DNA of 64,000 bases from Pseudevernia furfuracea. Its lineage: Eukaryota > Ascomycota > Lecanoromycetes > Lecanorales > Parmeliaceae. Shown here in pieces: positions 53,086-63,613 of the stretch (the first letter of the stretch is position 1; the number at the start of each line of letters is the position of its first letter). The DNA lies in NCBI GenBank assembly GCA_022315425.1, contig JAIUPT010000042.1, positions 1,922,001 to 1,986,000 on the forward strand, in the 5' to 3' direction. The translations under genes were made by a program, and so were the position numbers. The notes under the pieces were generated by a model, which was not told the origin of the DNA, made no database searches, and saw only the letters and a list, made by a program, of their open reading frames with translations.

Positions 53086-53842
53086 ATGATGATGCTGGGT
53101 AAACGTAAAGCACTCAAAGCTGTACCTCCGCCAAGAAAGAAACGTAAATCAGCGTCAGCCATCGAGGAGATCTCCTTCGACTTCAGTGCCCGAGAAGACT
53201 ACCTGACTGGATTCCACAAACGCAAGTTGCTACGAATTAAGAATGCTAAGGAGGAAGCTGCTAAGAAAGACCGAGAAGAAAAACTTGCTGCTAGGAAGAT
53301 CGTACGTTTCAATACATTCCTGCTGCTTTGCGGTTCTGACTGGAAGGCTACAGCTACGAGAAGGACGAAAAGCAAACCTGGAGAAGCATGTCGAAGCGGT
53401 CAATTTTATGATTGGCGAGGCAGACGTAGCTTCAGACACTAGCGAGAGAGAGGTTGAGGGTGAAGAGAAGCCATGGGACGGCATAATGGATAATCGTGAC
53501 TCTCTAGTGGACCAGGAAGACGAATACACCGACGATGATAGGTTTACAACAGTCACAGTCGAGGCTGTGGACGTCTCAAAGGATGGTCTACAGAGAGCAG
53601 TTCAAGACGGAGAGGCTGAAAGCGAGGCGTCAGGCCGGCCGGACGGGGAACCCCAGAGAACTACGGCTTTGCACAGAAGAACAGGATCTGAGAAGGGCAA
53701 GCGGATATGGACCAAAGAGCCTCCGAGTGGCCTAAGACATAGAAAAAGGAAATTCCGGTATGAGAATAAAGCGGAGAGGAAGGCTACAAGATACAAAGAG
53801 AGATCGGGTAACAAAGCAAAAGCAAGGGCCAGAAAGGAATGA
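53086..53842 (+). CDS. rrp17: ribosomal RNA-processing protein Rrp17/Nol12
   Basis: Exons are 53086-53301 and 53354-53842. The 52-bp intron has a GTACGT donor and a CTACAG acceptor. The product is 234 aa. Three Met codons in a row open the frame; the third (53092) best matches relatives (MxGKR), and the choice does not change the rest. The conserved core is IEEISFDFSAREDYLTGFHK, RKLLRIKNAKEEAAKKDREE and LREGRKANLEKHVEAVN, a basic coiled helix. The tail is acidic then strongly basic (GLRHRKRKFRYENKAERKAT). Rrp17 is a nucleolar 5'-3' exonuclease-associated factor of 60S maturation. It shares a short promoter with BIG1, so the two may be co-expressed; that is inference. Confidence 0.92.
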
Positions 53843-54083
53843 TAAGCATTAGAAATCTCATTGAGCGTCATGATACCCTTTGAGTGTCAGCATTGAAAAC
53901 TGTAATCGTCGAGCATGATCGTCTCTTGAATAGCTAGTCCCTGGAACGGAGGATGCAACTTGTCTGTTGCACGATATCTAGCCATCTTACAGCTCACAAG
54001 CTCAGCACTCTCTTGCCTCAAACAAGCATTGCAGCACCGCAAAAACGCTCAAATGCAACGCTCAAGTGGAGTACTGCAGCCGC

Positions 54084-54775
54084 TCAGATATTCCCAATCT
54101 CGATCTGGAAGTCTTCCAATTCCTTCTTGACCTTGTTGAACTCCTGCTGCAGCTTTGCATACTTCTCCTCCTCCGCTTCATGGCTTGCATTTAGCGCGGT
54201 GATTTGGTGTTCCAGCTTCTCGGACTTGCGGGTCTCTGATTGCCAACTGCAAGTACAAGGACGTTAGCTTGATATTTCTCCGAGGTTAGCAGTAATGCAG
54301 GAATCCTGATCATACTTGTTAGCCACACTCTTGTGCTCCATTTCCGCCTTCTCAGTTGCTTCCTCTTCTTCCTTCAGCTTCCTTTGTAGATTCGCAACCT
54401 GGTCGCGGTAGTTGTCTCTCTCTTCAGTCGTCACGTTGGCCTCCTTGCGGTCACGTTCTAGCTTCGCGACCTCGGTCTCCAAAAGCTGGATCTGGTGTGA
54501 TAATGAGGCGATCGTATGCTCTTTGTCGCCGTTCTCCTGTTCCAGGGTCTTGACCTTGTCTTGGAGCTCTTCGTACTTGGCCTGTGTCTCTTCTTGCTGC
54601 AGGCGGAGGGAGCTCATTTTCTAGAGGGAATCTTAACATTCTAGCTTCCCCAATATATGTCACATGCATAACGTCCGGTCACAAAATGACCATAGAACAT
54701 TTGCTAGCCTACAGGCGGAATGATGTGGGGCAGATGTAGGGTATCTCGTACCTGTTTGATAGCGTCGAGAGACAT
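54084..54775 (-). CDS. tpm1: tropomyosin
   Basis: Exons are 54775-54752, 54620-54316 and 54246-54084. The introns are 131 and 69 bp, giving 163 aa, the short fungal size. The whole protein is a heptad-repeat coiled coil: MSLDAIKQKMSSLRLQQEET, KVKTLEQENGDKEHTIASL, IQLLETEVAKLERD, LQRKLKEEEEATEKAEMEHK. It ends KKELEDFQIEIGNI, the usual fungal C-terminus. Tropomyosin stabilises actin cables for polarised growth and contractile-ring function. The 5' part is split by an intron right after codon 8, a position common in fungi. The gene diverges from the securin candidate (322 bp between starts). Confidence 0.95.
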
Positions 54776-55097
54776 GATGGCGGTATTCGGCAAGGTAGAG
54801 CCAAGACGGCAGCGCAGGTTTTTTGCAAAAGATCAGAGTAGTTGAGAAGAGTTCACCGATGAAGATGTTGATAGAACTTACGTAGAGGACCGGTGGAAAG
54901 TTGACAACTTGAGTGTTAAGTGATAAAGGTCGCCCATGCCGCAAGCGTCTAAATTCGGCTCTTAGCCGCGTCTCAGTCGCCAATGGCAACATGAAAAAGT
55001 AAACACGACCAAGAATAATCTGCAGCTTGCACCGCAGGATACACGGGAGACCACCAGTGGCTTTTACACATTGGATCTTAAACTTTGTGCTATCAAC

Positions 55098-56597
55098 ATG
55101 CTTGCGGCGCGAGACCAAGAGAACCTGGTTCATGGTCATCAAGCAGCAGCGGCTTCAAAGCCGCTCAATCAAGGAGCCAGACAGCTTGCGCCAAAGACTC
55201 CGGGCAAAGCACCCAAGACACCCTTCAAGCTTCCATTGAACGATGAAAATATTGCTGGTGGACTTGGAGGGGGAAAGGGGGGACTTAAGACCCATGGCAA
55301 GGGCAATGAGAATATGATTCTTGGGGCGAAGAAGGGAGGCCTGGCAGATAAGAATGCATTCGTTACACCAATGGGTATGGACTATACGACTTGACTGGCT
55401 ATATGGTCAAGCTAACACTTCTTCGTGACACAGCTCCACGAACTCGAGCGCCTTTGGGCATGAAGACAACCAACGCAAGAGCCAAAGCCTTTCAAACGCC
55501 CGCTCCACTTTCTGCTGGTAATGATTTGGGCAAGACAAATCAGAAGAGTGTGTCCGCGCGAAAGGCGAAGCCGAGGGTCTCCCATGCTGAGATGACCAAG
55601 TTGGAGGTTTTGGGTGACAAGGATGTACTGGAAGAGAGGGACGTCGAGTACATGCCACCAAGGGCGAAAGGTTGGCACCTTGCATTGAACCAGGTGATGA
55701 CGGCCCTGATTGGCTTTAGATCTACCTGATTATCCAGACGACCATGTTGAACTCAATCTGACCATGTTCGAAGGAGAAAATATGATGAGAGGGGCCTGGA
55801 GCCATTTCATGACTAGGGAAGGGCCTGACGGACTAAGCCACGTAGAGCGAGAGGAGCAACGTCTGCAAAGGATCTATGACATAGCTGACAGGAAGATGGA
55901 GGCTCTTATGCAACGAGACCTTGACAGTACGCCGATGCCATGCACACACTACCCTGAATGTCCGACCGAAATATGCAAAGATACAGTCGAGGCAAGGGAA
56001 GCGGCAGAGGAGCAGTATCAAAAGGCTATCGCAACAATTGAGGCGGAGACTGCACCAGCTACCAAGAAATCACTTCCGTCGAAGGGACCATCCACCCTCA
56101 AATCTCAAGTCGCAGCAGCATCATTGTCTCTGCCTAAGCAATCTGGTTCTGCTTTGAAGACCGCCTCAAAAGCCAACGTTGCACCCGCCAAACCCCGTCT
56201 CACCACTTCCCTCGTTGCACGGCCCAAGAAGACACCTGCGCCAACTAACCCCTCAACTATGCGTCATAACGCCGCAGTGGCAGCCTCTAAAACAACGATA
56301 GGCTATTCTAAAGGTCGGGCCGCTTCTGCCACGCTCCGCAAGACTGTGTTGCCAAAGAAAGAGGTAAAGACTGGCTCAAATGAGATCCCTAACACTTCAT
56401 TGGCACCAGCAGATTACATTCGACAATATGGCGTTCCCCGAGTAGGTAGTGAGATGTGGATTCGCTGCAAGGCTGTGGGATGCTTCGACGAGGATGACGG
56501 GCCAAGTTTGGAGGACATCTTTGCGGGCGAGCATCCACATGGGTTGGACACGCTGCTCAGGGAGGAGGCAGAGCAGGACTTTCAGTTGACCTTTTGA
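55098..56597 (+). CDS. candidate securin (Cut2/Pds1-like)
   Basis: Exons are 55098-55374, 55434-55670 and 55720-56597. The introns are 59 and 49 bp, giving 463 aa. The N-terminal part is basic, low complexity and ordered like a securin degron region: DKNAFVTPM (KEN-like), then RAPLGMKTTN, which fits the D-box RxxLxxxxN exactly. Then comes DVEYMPPRAKDLPDYPDD, close to the D-I-E-Y-M-P-P motif of S. pombe Cut2. The middle is Lys/Ser/Pro-rich with many S/TP sites. The C-terminus is more ordered and acidic (DYIRQYGVPRVGSEMWIRCK, FDEDDGPSLEDIFAGEHPHG). Securins hold separase inactive until APC/C destroys them at anaphase. Filamentous-fungal homologues are usually left unnamed. The assignment rests on motifs, not on a search. 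Confidence 0.65.
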
Positions 56598-57270
56598 GCA
56601 GTGGGATGACAAGAGGGTCAGCCAGTTTGAGCTACCTTTGTCTTACTCTGAGGTGCTGGCGTATGCTATTCTGTCGACGCTGCTACGATGGTCATGGTTC
56701 GTGGCTGTGGTATTAAAATGGGAATGGGCAATTACTACCAGGCACCTCATTCCTAATCTATGAGTCTCGGCGTTCGATGAAGGTACCGAGCGTCATTTTG
56801 GCTCTAGATTGGAACTTCCAGCATGTCATTTGGTAGCAGGAAGGGACGCGCATTCAATGGAGGGGCAACGGTTGCATGGCTTGGTACCATAGAGTTAACG
56901 GTATACATTAAGAAAATACCTTTACTTCCTTGAGCAAAATCAAAGCTCTCGAAGGTTTCCCTAATCAAGATTCTAAGCAATTGGTAGTACGATTCTTGTA
57001 TCATTAGGAGTCCGTCTTTAAAGGATTTAACGTGATAGACAACCTTCTTCACCTCTGGCTCATCAAATTTCATATGAGTACATGAAAAATGAAGCTTTCA
57101 CGGGCTGCCCAAAAATGCCAAGCCGGAAATTAGACGCCAAGGGCGCGTATGGCGCCAACAGCCAACAGCCCTACATCCTCTCCGATCATCAAAAGCTCGT
57201 GTGCCTCCAAACACTATTCTGTCACTCCGAACCAGGTCACCCCCGGTGCCTCTCTCCGAGTGCAACAAAG
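56598..57270. other. intergenic stretch
   Basis: A minus-strand frame of 89 codons (56804-57073) shows no domain. No gene called. Confidence 0.5.
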
Positions 57271-57412
57271 ATGCTCCCCTCCCACTCACTGCCCCTGCGC
57301 TCAGCGCTCACGAGCTTGAAAGTCCAACCTGTGCTCCTCACACCCGGCTGCGCGTTAACGACGACATCGAAACCCATCCAGCAGCGACGCTTTCTCAAAT
57401 CACCACCCCACC

Positions 57413-57443
<31 letters not shown>

Positions 57444-58130
57444 GTCCACAACCCCCGGTCGCTTCCACACGCACAGGTCCTGCCAGAACACATCCGTGCG
57501 CTTCGAATCCACCACCGCTACCCAGCTATCGTCCTCACCTCCCCCCCCACCCCCCTCCCCCCCCTCCTCAACCTCCCTCCACCCCCTAACCTGGAACGCC
57601 TACCTCTCCCTCCGCAAAACCCGCCGCCGCTACGACCTCGCCTCCTCCCTCCTCAGCTCCATCCTCACCACCGCCGGCGGCATGTCCGTCCTCGCGACCT
57701 TCAACATGGAACAATTCAACGCCTTCGGTCTGGATCCCATCGTCGGGCTCGGCCTGGTCACGATGGGCAGTGGGGCCGTGGGGTGGCTGTTGGGGCCGTT
57801 TTTGGGGAATGCCGTGTTCGGGATGGTGCATAGGCGGGTGGGGTTGCAGATTGCCGAGGTGAGTTGTTTTATCGTCCGTGCATGTTTAGGGCAGGGTTGT
57901 GTGGGTTGGATTCGAGGGATGGATGGACGAATGCTAACAAGAGGTTACATCGGTAGAAGGAGAAGGATTTTTACAGGCGGATTAAAAAGCATAGGGTCGA
58001 TCCGTCAGGAGGGTCAGGGGCGAATCCTGTGCCTGATTACTATGGGGAGAAGATTGGGAGTGTAACGGAGTATAGGAATTGGATGAAGGATCAACGAGCG
58101 TTCAATAAGAGGAGGCAGAACTTTCTGTGA
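57271..58130 (+). CDS. pam17: mitochondrial import motor subunit Pam17
   Basis: Exons are 57271-57858 and 57957-58130. The 98-bp intron has a GTGAGT donor and a GGTAG acceptor. The product is 253 aa. The frame is open further upstream, but MLPSHSLPLRSALTSL is a good mitochondrial presequence start. After it come a poly-Ser run encoded by TCA repeats and a Ser/Pro tract (residues about 48-105). The Pam17 core follows: LTWNAYLSLRKTRRRYDLAS, two membrane segments (SSILTTAGGMSVLATF and GLVTMGSGAVGWLLGPFLGN) and the tail PVPDYYGEKIGSVTEYRNWM. Pam17 tethers the Hsp70 import motor to the TIM23 channel in the inner membrane. The triplet run is expected to vary in length. Confidence 0.92.
57413..57443 (+). 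repeat. (CAT/TCA)n triplet repeat in the Pam17 coding region
   Basis: About ten perfect units, read as TCA (Ser), lie within the presequence-proximal region. Contractions and expansions stay in frame. Confidence 0.9.
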
Positions 58131-58870
58131 TGTATTGATAAGTGTTTGGAGAGGATGAAGATGATCAATGATCGATACTTGTAGCGATATGGCGTCTTCG
58201 GTATTACCAAATGTGGGATTTTAGGCAAAACCAACCCCACCCCTCTACAACAATGAACAAGTCCAGACCGATCTTGCGTCACGTTTCAAAAGGATGAGCG
58301 GCGTAACGAGATGTCTTGTTCCTGTTCAAATTGGATACGGCAAAGTGGTCTATCATTGAGATGATGAAAACTTCGTAGCCATTGAAAGAAGCATCGTCGA
58401 TGGGTCTGCACCTTCAACCACCCTATTCGCCAGCGCTTCAAGCCTCCACCTCATGTCCAACCATAGTCCTCGTCCTCGTGCGCTGTCAGACGAAGACGAC
58501 GAGGGCTGCGGCGAGTGTCGTCGGTGCCTAAAGGCAAAGGATGCGTAGACGTGCTAGTAGACGCAAAGAATGATTGGAGACCTGGCTCACGCCTCACTAA
58601 AATTAGCAACGAGCAGTGCGAGAGCCAACCATAAATCTTTTGACTGGAATATCAAAACCGAGGCCAATGAAACTTGACAAGCGATATGGAAGATAAAAAA
58701 TGCGGGCATTAATGCCCGTTGTAGCTTGTAATAACATCCCTCTTGGAAGATTTAGATTTTGGTCTGCAGGAGCCTCGAGATGGGGGAAGCAGAAGCTCAT
58801 CCGGGGGGGAAATGGACGGTGCGAAAAGCGGCCAGCTATCGTGGCTACGGTCTCTTGGCGCAGAGGCTCG
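58131..58870. other. convergent intergenic stretch
   Basis: No gene. It contains the 3' regions of PAM17 and of the RRM gene. Confidence 0.5.
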
Positions 58871-61012
58871 TCAGTGCTGACGCTGCTGGGGAAAGATGCT
58901 GTGACCGCCCGTATCGGCAAAGCCATCAATAGCAGAATGGGCTCGGTCTTTAAACCCTCGGCCACGACGAAGCTCAGAACCGATTGTCCAGTCGACCTTG
59001 CTGAGCCTACCAGGTTGCTCATTGGGGATAGCTTTGGCCTCAGAATTGGTGGAAGGTCCCGGAGGGTCTTTTTTTTCGACAACTTCAGGTACATCTGTAC
59101 CTTCTCCGAACACTTCGGATACATCGGTACGTTGTTCAAGAAGAGTCTCCAAAGGCTGAGCGCACGGATCTGGGATGGTTTTGACGGTACATCCCCGGTA
59201 CCGCGAGGCCTTGCGGAACATGGCAGAGCTGAGTTCAGCGGCTCTGATGGATGAAAAGCGGAGGCTCAAAACACCGTCTACTAGCCTCATGCACTCCAGG
59301 CTGTTCGATTCCACGCCTTGCCTCATAAAGTCGCGAGGAATGTTGTGTACCTCGAAACAGCGCGTGCGTCCAAATGCTTCGATGCTTGTGCTAAGCTTGA
59401 CTGGGATGGGCCACGTCGGAGTCGGAACGATGGCAACCTGAACAACAAGATTGTTGAAGGCTATGGGATGCTTTTTTGCATGATTCTCGTATGCCTTGGC
59501 TGAACGCTCGTGTAAGAAGGTCACTAATGCGGTGTTGCTACCGGTGAACTTGGCAGTGTCCAGAAGCTTTGCATCAACGAGCATTCCTCCTCGGACTTTC
59601 TTCAGAAGAGTCGTCATTGTGATAGATGGCAGAAGTCCCGAAATTACAACGGTACGATAGACATCCCCCTCGTCGACTTTAGGAACATAGCAGATACCAT
59701 GTTTGAAGAAGTCCGGATAGGACACTTCTCTTGCTCCAGCCTGAGCACTGCGTACGTTGGTCAAGAGGGTAGTCTGGTGGTCTTTAGCAGAGTGGAATTC
59801 TCTCTGTGAGCTCCAACGTGGCTCCGTAGTATTGCCCCTAAACGAGGTCTGCAGATCTTGAGATTCCGCAGAGACTTGGGCGATTGGTTGAGGTAGCTCC
59901 GCTTGGAATCGCGTGCCATAGCTAGATAACGAGCCCGCTGATCTGCTGGCTAGGGCCATAGATTTGTCCAAGTTGCCACCTTCGAAATCCGGCGCCTTTA
60001 GCTGCGAGAACCCCCCGTTGAGAAGCTTAGTGTCAACGTCGATGAGCGGCGATGATCCACTGCTCGTAGAGCTAAATGATACTGCTGTCGACTCACGGCC
60101 ACTCGTAGAAGATGTATTCTCTGAGCAAGATTCCCCAGTCTTTTCGGAAAGCACAGGAATATTGTACTGCTGCTGTGGAGGTGTAAGAGAATCCGACGAG
60201 CCACGAGGCACCAGGAGCTTCTATTAGAAACGCAGTCAGCAAATTGAATGATACAAAGCTTCTCAGCGCAGTACCTCTCTAGATGCATGGATAGCATCCT
60301 GCGGTTTAGCATCTTCATCGCTGTCGGCGAAATGGGTAATGTATGTGGGCTGTTCTAACTCCGTATCAAAGGACTGGTGTAGAGATTGATCAGGCGTAGC
60401 ATTCTGAAAAGCTCCCTCGATGTCTGACTCGTCTTCGTAGAACTCATCCAGCAAAGTCGTGTCCTCTTCCTTGAACTTCGCTTTGTCGGACTCTGGGCTG
60501 CAACCCAGCAGATCAATCAGATCCTCGGTCACTAGATCGCTTTTCGCTGAGGAATCGCTGTGACTGCTGAAGCTTGTTGATGTCGATTGGGTTCTTGAAC
60601 TGGGAACGCTGGACATGGATAGGGCAAGTATAGTGCCTTCAGCTTTGGTCAGCCTGTCCTGGAACTCTTCGTTCTCCTTTTTAATTCGGTCAATAGTCTC
60701 CTCCAAGACTAGAAGCTGCGCCTTGAGCTGTAAAATTATTTCCTTGACACGCGCGTTGCTGACTCTGGACTGTAGAAGATACTGAATGACAGCCTCTTTA
60801 TTGTTATTCCCCGCTTCAGAAATTTGAAGGTCTTTCTCCAAGGCGCCAAGGCGAGCACAGAGATCGATGATGGAGGATGAAGCTGAATCGCCATTGCCGA
60901 GGACGAGACTCGGTCTATTGCCTTGGTGGAGGTGGTGGGAAACATGCTCATGAGAGCGTGGATATGGCTGCTGGTGTGATGCGTAGCCGAGGTAAGAAAG
61001 GGTGGCACCCAT
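58871..61012 (-). CDS. coiled-coil and RRM-like protein, fungal, unknown role (695 aa)
   Basis: Exons are 61012-60275 and 60220-58871. The 54-bp intron (60221-60274) has a GTACTG donor and an AATAG acceptor. The product starts MGATLSYLGYASHQ. Residues about 45-115 are a coiled coil (LCARLGALEKDLQISEA, LKAQLLVLEETIDRIKKENE). The middle is acidic and Ser-rich (LLDEFYEDESDIEG). From about residue 410 there is an RRM-like fold: RTVVISGLLPSITMTTLLKK, then TALVTFLHERSAKAYENHAK. A second, weaker domain follows (RCFEVHNIPRDFM, GVLSLRFSSIRAAEL), then a disordered tail. This resembles filamentous-fungal RRM proteins of the negative-regulator-of-differentiation type only in general design. A leader intron is probable just upstream (61025-61092). 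Confidence 0.75.
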
Positions 61013-61024
61013 TGCGAAAGTGAG

Positions 61025-61092
61025 CTGACAATCAAAGGTAGGGCTAAAGGCAAGATGAGTCATAATTAAAGCTGGGAAGAGGCAGCACGTAC
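61025..61092 (-). other. probable intron in the 5' leader of the RRM gene
   Basis: GTACGT at 61092 and TGTCAG ending at 61025 bound 68 bp. The CDS starts 12 nt after the acceptor, at 61012. Without splicing, an upstream in-frame ATG would add 18 residues. Confidence 0.5.
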
Positions 61093-62911
61093 CGCACGAT
61101 GAGGGTAGTGAGGCCTGGATGAAACAAGAGCTGTAGCGGGGTGAGGCGGGAATTGATGGTTGGCGGATGGGAAAACCCCGGTGCACTGATCAAATAGCCT
61201 AGTGTGACTGCTGCGTGATGTGAGTTATAGCTGGCCTCAGGATGCGACGGTGGTTAGAAATCAACTCAGAGGGAGAAGTGCGGCTAGAAGAACACGCAAG
61301 AAAAAAAAACAAAGGTTTGAGAGAAGGAAGAAGTTCGTGGGCTCCCAAAGACTACTTGAAGTCGCCGATGGGAGCAATTCAAAGAAACAAGTGAAGACGA
61401 GGGTAACAAGAGATGTCTAAAGCTGTCGTTGACTAACGGTAGTGGAGGAGAAATGAGCATGGAATAGATAAGGCCTGCAAGGACGAAGGATGGGGTAATC
61501 GGACAGAAGGAGGATAACGGATGAAGGATGAGGTTGACACGGATTACGCAGAGAGAACGAATGATATGTGAGCAGCCTTGATGTACTTACTAGCGCGGAA
61601 GAGTTTATCAGGCAAACAAGGAGTGGCGGGCAGGACACAGAGTGGACTGACGAGTCCTTGATCAGAGGCTCAAGCGAAAAATGACATTCATCTTCTGAGC
61701 TGCTGAGAGAAATGGTGGAAGGTTCGAGGCAAAAGAGGAGGTAGGAGGTACGGTAGGAAACGACGTTATTTGGTTATTCTGTAACTGATCTTATGGGTGT
61801 AGACGGTACGAGGAAGTTTTGTCCGTGTCTTCGAGTCCAAGGCGAGTATTGGAAGACACAGTAGTATGTGTCGACCGCACGAAGCCATGAAAATAATTTT
61901 TCAAGCATTTGCATAGGCTTGCCGTGACTTTAGTGGAGGGCAGAGCGAGACTGTCGTTGGAGCATCATCACTAAACCATCGCTTTTCACAGTGACTTGGA
62001 GCGAAAGGCTTCGAAGCCCGTTAGCGTGCTGGCAGTATATTCAGTGAGCTAAGAGATTTGTTCGGTCCCACAGTCAAAAGCCATTGGAATGGTCCTCAAA
62101 GGCTATGAGTAGTCTTCTACTCTTCCGGGGGTGTTTTTTTGTGTTTTGTCGCGCTTCGCGGAAAGTCGGGCACTTGAAGACGGAGTGTTTGACAAGTTCA
62201 GTTGGATAGACGTTGTCTCCCTTGCATATGGAATGGCATGAAAAGCTCGAAAAGCATGAACCGTGTACAGACGGATTGAGCTCATATATTTCGAGGCAGA
62301 GGGCCACGGGTGAGTACATATCCGGGCTTTGATCTTGGCAGGCACGTTGCATTTTTCTGATGCAAGCCTTCGCGCGGCAGTCATTACAGTACCTTACTCT
62401 TCTTGCCAAGCGAGCCAAGCGAGCCAAGCGAGGGCAGATGCCAGCACGGGCTTTCCCAAAACTTATACTGTTGTAGCGTGCCAAGCCATCAGGAATTTAA
62501 GGTACGCACGTTGCACAAAGTATGTCAAAGCTTGGCATCGCATTTCTTGAGCGAAAGAGTATGATCCTTTTCCGGTGTTCCCCCCCAAGAGAACACCCTT
62601 CCGAACTCAAGAAGAGCAGGAAACCCGCAATAAAATGCTCCTTTTCAGGTAAATTTCCCTCATAGAACACCTTTCCCAAACTCAAGAAGAGCTAAGCAAA
62701 TATTCAAAGATATGATACCTTGTCTACGCCTACGCCCAGAGTAGGCGTAAGTGAGCCCCTCTCTAAGCCCAATTCTCTCCTCTTGGTCTCTCATTGATTT
62801 TCATCATCTTCTACCTTTTCAACTTTGAAATCAGTACGTCAAGTGTGAGCGGCGTATGTAGAATTCCTCATAGCTACTATTCCGTCCGAACTGCCATACA
62901 AGCTATGGCAC
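61093..62911. other. 1.8-kb stretch without secure gene, with small tandem repeats
   Basis: A minus-strand frame at 62074-62484 (136 codons, eleven Cys) has no recognised domain. GCCAAGCGA is repeated three times at 62405-62431, giving Ala-Arg-Leu units in that frame. AGAACACCCTTCCGAACTCA at 62590 recurs with few changes at 62664 (AGAACACCTTTCCCAAACTC), each followed by AGAAGAGC. I call no gene. Confidence 0.4.
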
Positions 62912-63613
62912 CTATTCAGTCTTTGAAGTACCGCTGTACCTTCTGCGGCGAAGTTGGACCAGCTGCTCGGCGCAGGTTTGTAGCTCTTGATCGACTTCGG
63001 ATTGCTGCATGTACTGCGTTGTCATGCTCTCGATCAACGCTAATGTTTTATTGTTGGATCCTCTGGTCTTCCACTCATCTCGTCTCACAGACCCAATGCC
63101 TTTCTCAACGTTGAATCTGTAATAGGCCGTTTCGGTCTGCCATATCGCCCTTTGCATCTCTTCATGGACTCTCTCTATCGACGTCCAAGCAGCCCATTCG
63201 AGTCTATCAATAAGGCTAGTCGCTCTATCCATACTGAGTAATCCCACTTGCGAATACGCTTTCGGACATGGGTCAGGATTTAGTTCCTAGGTAGGATCGA
63301 CGCGGGCTGTCACCGGGGTGTTCTTTTGTTCGAGCCGCTGTTGATGCAAACAATGGACCTCAAAGTAGGACTCGAGACTTGGATTGTTGATCACGGCTTG
63401 AACTTCGCGTATAAGAGTCCGCAAAATCAGAAGACTTAAGAAGCTTCGCACTTCTCCGCCATCTATATACGATGAGTCGGAAGAATCTCTGAGCCATATA
63501 CCAAATTGCCGAGGACACACGTAAAGATAAGACCAGACTGGGTCTAGGAGGGATAAATCTAAATTTGCTAAGGAATTCTTCGTACTCGTCGCGTAAAGGC
63601 CAGACCAGATCAT
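62912..63613 (-). CDS. unrecognised protein interrupted by a TAG or a 72-bp in-frame intron
   Basis: Two open parts in the same frame, 63613-63290 and 63286-62912, are separated only by TAG at 63289-63287. The first reads LANLDLSLLDPVWSYLYVCP, then RSFLSLLILRTLIREVQAV. The second reads ELNPDPCPKAYSQVGLL, then RLEWAAWTSIERVHEEMQRA and a helical, charged end. An intron at 63287-63358 (GTCCAT...CTAG, 72 bp, multiple of three, with a GTGAC branch-like site) would remove the stop and 23 codons. If not spliced, the gene is broken. The true 5' end is open: an acceptor (TCATAG) just before the first Met suggests an upstream exon. Function unknown. Confidence 0.45.

Noticed and set aside
57201..57833. 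210-codon Pro-rich plus-strand frame
   Set aside because: Alternative frame of PAM17; poly-Ile and poly-Pro come from the triplet and C-rich tracts.
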